A stretch of 64,000 nt of DNA, from positions 1 to 64,000 of the forward strand of contig JAHDFP010000015.1 of the NCBI GenBank assembly GCA_020628095.1, given 5' to 3'. The stretch is from Saprospiraceae bacterium. Lineage in GTDB: Bacteria > Bacteroidota > Bacteroidia > Chitinophagales > Saprospiraceae. Below the pieces are notes generated by a model, which had not been told where the DNA came from, searched no databases, and worked only from the letters and a program-made list of their open reading frames with translations. How positions within the stretch are numbered: the first letter of the stretch is position 1; each line of letters opens with the position of its first letter. A program made the position numbers and the translations under genes. Below, piece after piece: positions 51,899-64,000 of the stretch.

Positions 51899-53079
51899 AG
51901 CAGGTAATTATCAAAGAACAAGGAAAGTCCTATACTCTTATCATCACGCATAAGATCTCAGATATAAAGGCAGAATGGAATCTACTCTCGGGACAACATA
52001 CTTATGCTCAGACGGATTACCTAGAGCTGCTGGAGAATAATGGTCCCAAAGGATTTGGGTACGTCTACGTCGTTGTCAAAACTGTGAGTGAGGTGCTGGC
52101 TACTTATTATTTTCAGCACAAAACCATCAAGCTGTATGAAGATTTCAGAATACATTCCCATAAAAAAGATTTCTTTTCCAAAACAAGAATCAAAGTACTC
52201 AAGCAACTCTTCAAGCTCATCAAGCATGATATTCTGATCTCTGGAAATGTCTTACTGACTGGGGAATATGCTTACTCTAACTCAGCCAATTCTCTTTCTT
52301 ACATATACGACCGCCTTACCGAGAGCGCATGTCTGTATATCAAAGAGGTGCATAATAAACGTATCAAGACTATCCTGGCTAAGGATTTTTACATTGATAA
52401 CGAGGTCAAGCACATAGATTTTCATGGAGCTAAATATGCCAAAATCGAGGTGCAACCTGATATGGTCTTTAAGGTTAATCCAGAATGGAAAGATTATCAA
52501 GACTACATAGGAGCCGTTAGGTCAAAGTATCGTGTTAAATTCAAAAAGGTCAAAAAGAAGGGTAATAATCTGAACATCAGAAAATTAGATGAAAGCGATG
52601 CCTTGACATATAATGATCAGATGTACAGTATGTATAAGGATACTGCGGATAGAGCCACTTTTAGCCTTTTTCTTCTGCATGAAAATTATTTCAGCACCCT
52701 TAAAAAAGTCTTGGGAGACAACTTATCATTGTTCGGCGTATTCTTGGAAGAACGTATGGTTGGTTTTTTCACCTTCGTCAAAAATGGAGATGCCGCGGAT
52801 GCACATTTTTTGGGCTATGACGTCCATCTTAATTCTAAATACCAATTATACTTTAATATCCTCCTCAAACTTGTAGAGGAAGCCATACTTATCAAGGCGA
52901 AGTATCTCAATCTGTCTCGAACGGCATTAGAAATAAAAAGTTCCGTCGGAGCCGAACCCTACAGAATGAATGTCTTTCTCAAGCATAGAAACCCGCTACT
53001 CAATATTATATTGCCGACCTTACTTAAATATACCGTACCCGAAAACAACTGGGTACAGAGAAGCCCTTATGGTAAGTAG
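51895..53079 (+). CDS. GNAT-fold, FemAB-like acyltransferase
   Basis: The 394-residue protein begins with GTG inside the stop of the lipoprotein gene (GTGA overlap). Two halves with GNAT character are visible; the second contains ERMVGFFTFVKNGDAADAHF, then a conserved turn at HLNSKYQLYFNILLKLVEEA and the late AKYLNLSRTALEIKSSVGAE, the pattern of FemAB-like and peptidogalycan-type proteins that transfer amino acids or acyl groups to wall or lipid acceptors. No signal peptide is present. It is convergent with the anti-sigma-like gene. The acceptor is unknown. Confidence 0.65.
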   Translation: MKQVIIKEQGKSYTLIITHKISDIKAEWNLLSGQHTYAQTDYLELLENNGPKGFGYVYVVVKTVSEVLATYYFQHKTIKLYEDFRIHSHKKDFFSKTRIKVLKQLFKLIKHDILISGNVLLTGEYAYSNSANSLSYIYDRLTESACLYIKEVHNKRIKTILAKDFYIDNEVKHIDFHGAKYAKIEVQPDMVFKVNPEWKDYQDYIGAVRSKYRVKFKKVKKKGNNLNIRKLDESDALTYNDQMYSMYKDTADRATFSLFLLHENYFSTLKKVLGDNLSLFGVFLEERMVGFFTFVKNGDAADAHFLGYDVHLNSKYQLYFNILLKLVEEAILIKAKYLNLSRTALEIKSSVGAEPYRMNVFLKHRNPLLNIILPTLLKYTVPENNWVQRSPYGK

Positions 53080-53081
53080 CC

Positions 53082-53417
53082 TTAGTGATTATTAGAGAAG
53101 ATGCCATTGAGCTGTCTGGCGACTTCTACTGAATAGAAATAGTCCTGAGACTTTGTAATATCTTCCCATTCTACCAAGTAATCAGATCTGAGCACGTCTT
53201 TTCTATTGGATTCGTTATAGATGAGAAAGATACAGGTGCATATCACCGTAAGCGACGCCGCTATAGACAACCAAAATTTCCATGCGTCTTTTTTTCTCCT
53301 ATGAGTTAGCTCTTTGTGAGAATTGAGCTTATGCTCGATGCGATCCCAGACCTGCTTAGGAGGTTGGACCTTAGCATCTCTGGCAATATCTGATATGTGA
53401 TTATTTTCTATGGACAT
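53082..53417 (-). CDS. Probable anti-sigma factor
   Basis: This 111-residue protein has a short cytoplasmic N-terminus (SDIARDAKVQPPKQVWDRIE) followed by one membrane helix (FWLSIAASLTVICTCIFLIY) and a small periplasmic tail, the layout of membrane-bound anti-sigma factors. The gene follows the ECF sigma gene by three bases on the same strand, the usual sigma/anti-sigma arrangement. No zinc-binding ZAS motif (HxxxCxxC) is seen, so it would be a non-ZAS type. The triggering signal is unknown. Confidence 0.72.
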   Translation of the reverse strand: MSIENNHISDIARDAKVQPPKQVWDRIEHKLNSHKELTHRRKKDAWKFWLSIAASLTVICTCIFLIYNESNRKDVLRSDYLVEWEDITKSQDYFYSVEVARQLNGIFSNNH

Positions 53418-53420
53418 GAC

Positions 53421-53969
53421 TTAGTTTCTTATGGAATAGATTCTATGTTTTTTTTTATAAATTTCTCTGAGTTTCTTCTTGGCTAATATTAGTTGCGATT
53501 TAGATGTATTGATACTAATGCCTAATTGTTCTGCGATCTCTCGGTGCTTATAACCCTCTATGACGTAAAGATTGAATACTGTACGATACCCCGTCGGCAG
53601 ATCATCTAAGAGTTCTAATAATTCTTGATAGCTTATATTGCTGATTGCCGTACTGTCTTGTTTGAGATCATAGGCTTTTTCTATTTCTACGTGCAGATTA
53701 AGGTTGTTGTTTTTTCTGATTTGCATCAGACATTCGTTTACAACGATACGTTTCATCCATCCTTCAAAACTGCCATTGCCTTGATACTGATCTATCTTGC
53801 TGAATATTTTATAAAAACTCGTTACCAAAAGATCCTCCGCTTCGACATTGTTTTTCATATATCTCAGACATATCGCGTAGAAAAGACCAGAATATTTCTC
53901 GTACAAAGCCTTCTGAGCACCGGGGTCTTGTTTTTGGCATTGTTGGACGATATGTACTTCTGATTGCAC
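53421..53969 (-). CDS. ECF RNA polymerase sigma factor
   Basis: This 182-residue ECF (sigma-24-type) factor has region 2 at its N-terminus (QKALYEKYSGLFYAICLRY and SFEGWMKRIVVNECLMQIRK) and a region 4 helix-turn-helix near the end (LDDLPTGYRTVFNLYVIEGY and HREIAEQLGISINTSKSQLI). The adjacent downstream membrane protein is its probable anti-sigma factor. The gene is divergent from valS, with 119 bp between starts. The regulon cannot be inferred. Confidence 0.92.
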   Translation of the reverse strand: MQSEVHIVQQCQKQDPGAQKALYEKYSGLFYAICLRYMKNNVEAEDLLVTSFYKIFSKIDQYQGNGSFEGWMKRIVVNECLMQIRKNNNLNLHVEIEKAYDLKQDSTAISNISYQELLELLDDLPTGYRTVFNLYVIEGYKHREIAEQLGISINTSKSQLILAKKKLREIYKKKHRIYSIRN

Positions 53970-54020
53970 TTAATGAGTTAGTTATACCTATGAGATGAAA
54001 GATAAAGGTAAAATGGTGTA

Positions 54021-54047
54021 TTGTAAAGCAAATAAATTTCATTTTTG
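54021..54047 (+). promoter_or_regulatory. Predicted valS promoter
   Basis: TTG at 54021-54023 and CATTTTTG at 54040-54047 (one mismatch to TAnnTTTG) are 16 bases apart. The valS start codon lies 41 bases downstream of the second element. Confidence 0.4.
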
Positions 54048-54088
54048 CATACTAATAAGATTAAGCACAACAGAATTAATAAAGGATT

Positions 54089-56725
54089 ATGAGCGATAGT
54101 ACGAAGTATAACCCAAGTGCAGTGGAAGATAAGTGGTATGCGCACTGGGAGAAGTCAGGCATTTTTCACTCTACGCCAGATGATAGGGAATCTTACACGA
54201 TCCTTATTCCACCACCCAATGTGACTGGAGTACTCCACATGGGACACATGCTCAATAATACGCTACAGGATTTATTGACGAGAAGAGCAAGGCTACAAAA
54301 CAAAAATGCTTGCTGGGTTCCAGGTACAGATCATGCTTCTATAGCGACGGAGGCCAAGGTCGTAAGAATGCTCAGAGAAAAAGGGATCAAAAAATCAGAC
54401 CTCACGAGAGAGCAGTTTATGGACCATGCTTGGGAGTGGACCGACAAGTATGGTGGTATTATACTTAAGCAGCTAAGAAAGCTTGGAGCCTCGGCGGACT
54501 GGGAAAGAACGGCTTTCACGATGGATGAGACGAGGTATCCGATTGTCATCAAAGCCTTCGTGGACTTATACAATCAAGGTAAGCTCTATCGCAAAAATAG
54601 AATGGTCAATTGGGACCCAGAAGCGCAGACGGTATTATCTAATGAGGAAGTCATCTATAAAGAAGAAAATGCCAAGTTATATCATGTCCAATACAAAATA
54701 GACGGAGCAGATGATTACATAACGATCGCTACGACGCGTCCTGAGACCATACTAGGAGATACAGCTATTGCCGTCCATCCTGATGATCCAAGGTATCAGA
54801 AATACAAAGGCCAACAAGCTATTGTGCCGATGGTCTATCGTACCATTCCGATCATCTTTGATGAGTATGTGGATATGGAGTTTGGTACGGGTGCACTCAA
54901 GGTGACACCAGCACATGACCCTAATGATTATGACCTAGGACAAAAGCATAATCTCGAAGTGATAGATGTACTCAATGATGATGGGACGATCAGCGAGGCA
55001 GGAGGTCTATATATCGGCAAGGATAGAATAAAAGCCAGAAAACTTATAGTCAAAGATCTGGAAGCTTGCAGCGATCTGGTCAAAGTCGAGGACCTGACGC
55101 ACAATGTTGGGCGTTCTGAGAGGACTAATTGTGTTGTAGAGCCTAAGTTGTCCTTACAATGGTATGTGGATATGAAGGCTCTTGCCGCTCCTGCACTCGA
55201 TGCGGTAGAAAATGATGAGGTCAGGTTTTATCCAGAAAAATATAAGAATACTTATAGGCACTGGATGACTAATATCAGAGATTGGTGTATATCAAGGCAA
55301 CTATGGTGGGGGCAGCGTATTCCCGCTTACTATTATAAGGACAAGGTCTATGTGGAAGAGACTGCGGAAAAGGCATTGGCAAAAGCGAAGAAGGACTTTC
55401 CTAAGATTAAGCTCAGTGATCTTAGACAAGACGAAGATGTATTGGATACTTGGTTTTCTTCTTGGCTTTGGCCGATTTCCGTCTTCGATGGATTTAAGGA
55501 TCAGAAAGAGTTAGACTACTATTATCCGACGTCGGTATTAGTGACAGGCTGGGATATTATATTCTTATGGGTTGCGCGTATGATAATGGCGGGTTATGAG
55601 TGGAAAGATAATTTTCCTTTTAAGGATGTCTACTTTACGGGGATGGTAAGAGATAAGCAGCGACGTAAGATGAGTAAGTCCTTGGGTAACTCACCTGATC
55701 CCTTAGAGCTGATAAAAAGCTATGGTGCAGATGCTGTCAGGTATGGTATGCTTTCTTGTTCGCCTGCTGGTGGAGATTTACTTTTTGACGAAAAATTAGT
55801 AGAGAATGGACGTAACTTCTGTAATAAAATATGGAATGCGCAAATGCTTGTTTTGGGATGGGAGGTCGATAGTCAGATAAAGACACCTAAAGGAAATACG
55901 TTAGCTACCGAATGGGTGAGAAATGCAATGGCAGAAACGATAGTTGCTGTAGAGAAATCTTATAAGGAGTATCGTATATCGGAAGCTCTCATTACGTTGT
56001 ATTCTTTTATCTGGAATGATTTCTTTTCTTCCTATTTAGAAATGATAAAGCCTGCTTATCAGAAACCCATTGATAAAGAAACTAAAGCGGCGTGCATAGA
56101 TATTTTTGAAGAGATATGTGTTCATTTGCACCCTTTTATGCCATTCATAACTGAAGAGATATGGCATAATATTAAATCAAGGAAAAAGGGAGAAGACTGC
56201 ATCGCCACGCACTATCCAGCAATGAAGGAGAATATAGATGTGGCAATAGTAGAAGATGTCAATTTGCTCAGAGATATATTATCTAACATCCGCGATATAA
56301 AAAACAAAAAACAAGTCAAACCAAAAGACACTGTAGAACTTACCATAGTCAGCAACGACGAAATAGATCGTTGCCTCCACAGAGAGGGTTATGTCGAATT
56401 ACTTAAAAAAATGGGCTTTGTAGAGAAGTTAGATATTCTGAAAGATGACAAAGATGTAAAAGGAATCGTATTTATTTCTGGCAAGACTAAAATAGCCGTT
56501 GAGCTTAATCTTGTAATAGACAAAAAAGCAGAACTGCAAAAGGCGAGGGAAGAGCTAAAGTACCAAGAAGGATTCGTCGCATCAGTCAACAAAAAATTGG
56601 ATAACGAACGATTTGTATCTAACGCCCCTGCCGCCGTTGTCGATAAAGAAAGAAAAAAGCGTAGCGACGGATTGGCACGTATCGAAGCATTGAAGAATAT
56701 TATCAAAGACTTAGAGACAGACTAA
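54089..56725 (+). CDS. valS: Valyl-tRNA synthetase
   Basis: This class I synthetase charges tRNA-Val and edits mischarged threonine. The HIGH-type motif is HMGH at residues 50-53 (GVLHMGHMLNNTLQDLLTRR), and the KMSKS loop is exact at 527-531 (RRKMSKSLGNSPDPLE). An editing CP1 domain occupies about residues 190-340 (TIATTRPETILGDTAIAVHP). A C-terminal coiled-coil arm with KAELQKAREELKYQEG is typical of ValRS. Length is 878 residues as expected. The lacZ-like gene starts 24 bases downstream. Confidence 0.97.
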   Translation: MSDSTKYNPSAVEDKWYAHWEKSGIFHSTPDDRESYTILIPPPNVTGVLHMGHMLNNTLQDLLTRRARLQNKNACWVPGTDHASIATEAKVVRMLREKGIKKSDLTREQFMDHAWEWTDKYGGIILKQLRKLGASADWERTAFTMDETRYPIVIKAFVDLYNQGKLYRKNRMVNWDPEAQTVLSNEEVIYKEENAKLYHVQYKIDGADDYITIATTRPETILGDTAIAVHPDDPRYQKYKGQQAIVPMVYRTIPIIFDEYVDMEFGTGALKVTPAHDPNDYDLGQKHNLEVIDVLNDDGTISEAGGLYIGKDRIKARKLIVKDLEACSDLVKVEDLTHNVGRSERTNCVVEPKLSLQWYVDMKALAAPALDAVENDEVRFYPEKYKNTYRHWMTNIRDWCISRQLWWGQRIPAYYYKDKVYVEETAEKALAKAKKDFPKIKLSDLRQDEDVLDTWFSSWLWPISVFDGFKDQKELDYYYPTSVLVTGWDIIFLWVARMIMAGYEWKDNFPFKDVYFTGMVRDKQRRKMSKSLGNSPDPLELIKSYGADAVRYGMLSCSPAGGDLLFDEKLVENGRNFCNKIWNAQMLVLGWEVDSQIKTPKGNTLATEWVRNAMAETIVAVEKSYKEYRISEALITLYSFIWNDFFSSYLEMIKPAYQKPIDKETKAACIDIFEEICVHLHPFMPFITEEIWHNIKSRKKGEDCIATHYPAMKENIDVAIVEDVNLLRDILSNIRDIKNKKQVKPKDTVELTIVSNDEIDRCLHREGYVELLKKMGFVEKLDILKDDKDVKGIVFISGKTKIAVELNLVIDKKAELQKAREELKYQEGFVASVNKKLDNERFVSNAPAAVVDKERKKRSDGLARIEALKNIIKDLETD

Positions 56726-56740
56726 AAAGAGGATGAATAA

Positions 56741-61422
<4,682 letters not shown>

Positions 61423-61545
61423 AAATAGTGGATTGAAAATGACTTAATTGGGTTACGCTTTTCTTCTGAAGTAGGGCAGCCTGTAATAAAATATGGATTT
61501 ACGAACTGCCGTTATTTTCATATTAACCCAATCGAACAACTATAA

Positions 61546-62454
61546 GTGCAAAAAATAGTAACTCTTATATGCCTGTCATTAATGGTCTCTGGGACATTGG
61601 GTATATTATTTATAGATCCAGTTAATACCTCTGACACCAATGCATTTATCGGATTATTAATACTCTCTGTAATTGGATGTGCTGTCAATGCCGAATATGG
61701 TCAGAGCTTAACCAAAGGAAATAAGGCCTTAACCATCTTCTTCCCCGGTTTATATGTTTTGGTTTTTATGATAAAGTTAAATCTTATAAAAGGGAAGTTT
61801 TATCCAGTGATTTTGTTTCATCCTCTACTTGTTGGTTTCTTAGTTTTCGCAATTATTATTTATACTTCATTTAAAGTAAAGAGCTATTTACAACTTGGCC
61901 TACTTCTTTCATTATTTTATTTATACATCAAGGGTCCATATCATTATGCTATGGATGCCTATAACATTCATATCACACAGAGGGATAGGATAAGTTTTAG
62001 AATAGAGGAGGAACAGCCGCAAGCTGCAGAAGAAGCTAAGATTACAGTTGATAATTATAAGTTTCTTAACTGGAATAGAGACACGATAATCTTTGACACT
62101 TTGTCCAGGCCTTTACTATTAGAGACATGGGCGGAGTGGTGTGGTCCATGCAAGGTTGCTATTAAAGAATTGCAAAGCAGTTTTGATGTGATGAAGCCAG
62201 AGTTAGATCATTATTACATTTACGTCCCAGGAAGGCATAAGATCAGAGAGGATATGGTATTTGAGTATGACCTAATAGAAGACAAAGAAAAGATTCTTAT
62301 TGATATATCCAGTCAGTTCTCTAAAGGAAATAACCTTAGAGATCTTCCAGGGTTTTACATGTTCGATGAGAACGGAGAAAATGTCTTAAAAGAGAATGGT
62401 TATCATAACAGAATTAAAGATCAACTTCTCTCAAACATTAAGAGTAACATTTAG
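61546..62454 (+). CDS. Membrane-anchored thioredoxin-like protein
   Basis: The protein starts with GTG at 61546. Four membrane helices fill residues 1-135 (ICLSLMVSGTLGILFI, IGLLILSVIGCAVNA, FFPGLYVLVFMIKL, LLVGFLVFAIIIYTSF). A thioredoxin-fold domain follows, with active site WCGPC in LETWAEWCGPCKVAIKEL and the cis-Pro in RDLPGFYMFD. TlpA/ResA-type proteins reduce exported cysteines, but a four-helix anchor of this kind is unusual. The domain orientation relative to the membrane cannot be determined from sequence. The gene stands alone, with about 120 bp on either side. Confidence 0.8.
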   Translation: MQKIVTLICLSLMVSGTLGILFIDPVNTSDTNAFIGLLILSVIGCAVNAEYGQSLTKGNKALTIFFPGLYVLVFMIKLNLIKGKFYPVILFHPLLVGFLVFAIIIYTSFKVKSYLQLGLLLSLFYLYIKGPYHYAMDAYNIHITQRDRISFRIEEEQPQAAEEAKITVDNYKFLNWNRDTIIFDTLSRPLLLETWAEWCGPCKVAIKELQSSFDVMKPELDHYYIYVPGRHKIREDMVFEYDLIEDKEKILIDISSQFSKGNNLRDLPGFYMFDENGENVLKENGYHNRIKDQLLSNIKSNI

Positions 62455-62572
62455 GATTAGATAATATTATTGTCTTATGTCGCCATAAGCTCCATCGGTC
62501 ATTTATCACCTATTTCTTACGGATGATTTTATATTTTCGGTCTTTCGGATAAAACTTATATAGACTGATTAC

Positions 62573-64000
62573 ATGGAAAGACTTATTACTCTAATATTTA
62601 CTATTATTTTCTCCTTTGCCTTCATCTCAATAAACAAACTGAATGCACAATACTGGCAACAATTAGGAGATACCCCCTTTAGCTCTGACCATACTAATGG
62701 CTTTGGTCATGGTGATAAAGCCTACCTTATACAGGGTTACGAAAATGCGCCCAATGCAGTCTGGGAATATGACGCTCAAATAGATGAATGGACGCAACTT
62801 ATGACATTTCCTGGTCCAGAAAGAGCTTTGGCTATAGGCGATGAGTGGGATGGTAAATATTATTATGGCTTTGGTTTTGGCGTAAGTGGAGGGCTAAGTG
62901 ATTTATGGGTTTTTGATCCAGAGGACATGTCTTTCACAGAATTGCCATCTTGCCCGTGTACTGGACGAGGGCATCCTGCTTTTATAGCCTTCGAGGACAA
63001 AATCTATATGGGTTCTGGATCAAGTGATTCGGAAGATTTAAGAGATTGGTGGATATATGATATACCCTCGCAGACTTGGGAACAAAAGCAAAATATACCA
63101 GGAGAGCCAAGACATCATCCCTTTTTCTTCGAGTCAGGTGATAAGGTATATGTCGGAGGTGGACACATTAACAATTGGTTATCCTATAATATTAATACAG
63201 AGACATGGGCCGAAATAGATAATACGCCATTGGGACGAGTTGCGGGTACTCAGCTAAGCTATGGAAAGTATGGTCTCGTCGTGGCAGGTGATGATAGAGT
63301 ACATGACCATGTGCCTGACGAAGAGACCTTTATGAGCTATGATACCGAGACAAATACATGGGAACAATTACCTTCCTTACCTAACGGCAGCAGATGGGCG
63401 CCAGCATCTTTTATACTTGATAACGAATTATACTTTTTAGATGGTTTGGATTATGACGAAGTGCGTGGGGATTCAACTTTTTGGAAAATAGATCTCGGTG
63501 TTGTGGGTTGTGCACCCGCAGAGAACCTCAGTGTGATGAGTCTTACAACCGAGTCTGCTGAGATCTTTTGGAAAGGAAATGTCAATGCGGAGGCTGATAC
63601 TCTCAAATGGAGAGTCGTAGGAGAATCAGTATGGAATACGATTGCTAACCCTCAGGCAGTCTATGTGTTGGATGGATTAGAAGTATGCCAAGAATATGAA
63701 TGTGTCGTCACCAATGCTTGTGGATCGAATACTTCATTTTCTGAGACGGTTAGATTTACTACAGATGGTTGTTGTACGACTCCAGCTCTTGCATTTGCTG
63801 AGCGGACAGAAAGTTCTTTAGAAGTTAACTGGGAGGGTATAGTCGCAGCGAGTGAATACGAAATTCGCTGGAAGACTAAAGATGGTATTGATTGGACTTC
63901 CGATAGATCGGTAGATGGAAATTTGGTCGTCGGAAACTTAGAAGAGTGTACGGAGTATGAATTTCAAATTAAGTCAATATGCGATATAGAGGATATTGAC
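62573..64000 (+). CDS. Exported Kelch-like/FN3 protein, incomplete at window end
   Basis: The ORF is missing from the track because it runs off the window. From ATG 62573 the 476 codons read: signal peptide (TIIFSFAFISINKLNAQ), then Kelch-type beta-propeller repeats at about residues 30-310 (for example VWEYDAQIDEWTQLMTFPGP, DLWVFDPEDMSFTELPSC and YNINTETWAEIDNTPLG). At least two fibronectin type III-like domains follow (APAENLSVMSLTTESAEIFW and TPALAFAERTESSLEVNWEG). The C-terminus lies beyond the window; a T9SS sorting domain is expected by analogy with similar proteins. Confidence 0.8.
   Translation, partial: MERLITLIFTIIFSFAFISINKLNAQYWQQLGDTPFSSDHTNGFGHGDKAYLIQGYENAPNAVWEYDAQIDEWTQLMTFPGPERALAIGDEWDGKYYYGFGFGVSGGLSDLWVFDPEDMSFTELPSCPCTGRGHPAFIAFEDKIYMGSGSSDSEDLRDWWIYDIPSQTWEQKQNIPGEPRHHPFFFESGDKVYVGGGHINNWLSYNINTETWAEIDNTPLGRVAGTQLSYGKYGLVVAGDDRVHDHVPDEETFMSYDTETNTWEQLPSLPNGSRWAPASFILDNELYFLDGLDYDEVRGDSTFWKIDLGVVGCAPAENLSVMSLTTESAEIFWKGNVNAEADTLKWRVVGESVWNTIANPQAVYVLDGLEVCQEYECVVTNACGSNTSFSETVRFTTDGCCTTPALAFAERTESSLEVNWEGIVAASEYEIRWKTKDGIDWTSDRSVDGNLVVGNLEECTEYEFQIKSICDIEDID

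Overview
The window is chromosomal DNA of a Bacteroidota bacterium, probably a Saprospiria/Lewinella-like or related environmental lineage; that finer placement is only inference. The evidence is the 288-residue primary sigma factor without region 1.1, promoters of the Bacteroidota form TTTG-N(18-22)-TAnnTTTG, type IX secretion C-terminal signals, a TonB receptor with an N-terminal carboxypeptidase-regulatory domain, GWxTD, DUF5916 and DUF4833 proteins, BshB1, and a bacterial sphingolipid/inositol-lipid locus. Base composition is AT-rich. No rRNA, tRNA or CRISPR was seen.

Layout. 0-8.2 kb: a small unknown gene, DoxX and START-like genes, rpoD, an Lrp/AsnC regulator, a C-terminal-processing protease, a TsaC/Sua5-type synthase, a large PKD adhesin with a T9SS sorting domain, and rplS. 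8.2-16.3 kb: an SDR, then an operon of AlkB-like monooxygenase, lipocalin-like lipoprotein, GWxTD protein and nitrilase-family amidase; then a TonB-dependent receptor, a TerB-like protein and an SRPBCC gene broken by one stop codon. 16.3-22.1 kb: a DUF5916 protein and a BlaI/M56 signalling pair. The M56 protein ends in nine 29-residue repeats, and the promoter carries three evenly spaced palindromic operators.

22.35-27.34 kb is the most unusual part. Five AT-rich accessory genes, all on the minus strand, are separated by four attC-like imperfect hairpins bounded by TAAC/GTTA and lying at the 3' ends of the genes. No integrase is present, so I read it as an integron cassette array lacking an integrase (CALIN). 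Its cassettes encode a two-domain membrane protein, a retropepsin-like protease with an overlapping unknown gene, a GyrB-like protein with a degenerate ATP site, and an unknown protein. One attC is split by a decayed IS1182-family element with a 4-bp target duplication, and that element in turn carries a ~75-bp hairpin insert.

27.6-39.5 kb: an NdpA-like gene, then a lipid locus. Nine consecutive minus-strand genes appear to make ceramide (serine palmitoyltransferase, GNAT-type ceramide synthase, ceramide reductase) and join it to inositol-phosphate chemistry (inositol-phosphate synthase, CDP-alcohol phosphatidyltransferase, PgpA-type phosphatase, Aur1-like PAP2 protein, DUF4833, GtrA). A convergent flippase-like gene and a divergent KASIII gene flank it, followed by bshB1. 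39.5-49 kb: secreted proteins, an rRNA methyltransferase, an acyl-CoA carboxylase subunit, a CBS/cysteine-synthase-like enzyme, a LysM protein, and two unlisted small ORFs (48 and 40 codons) with their own terminator. 49-64 kb: an ArsS-type radical SAM operon, a lipoprotein/GNAT pair, an ECF sigma/anti-sigma pair, valS, a GH2 beta-galactosidase with a sodium symporter, a membrane thioredoxin, and a Kelch/FN3 protein running off the end of the window.
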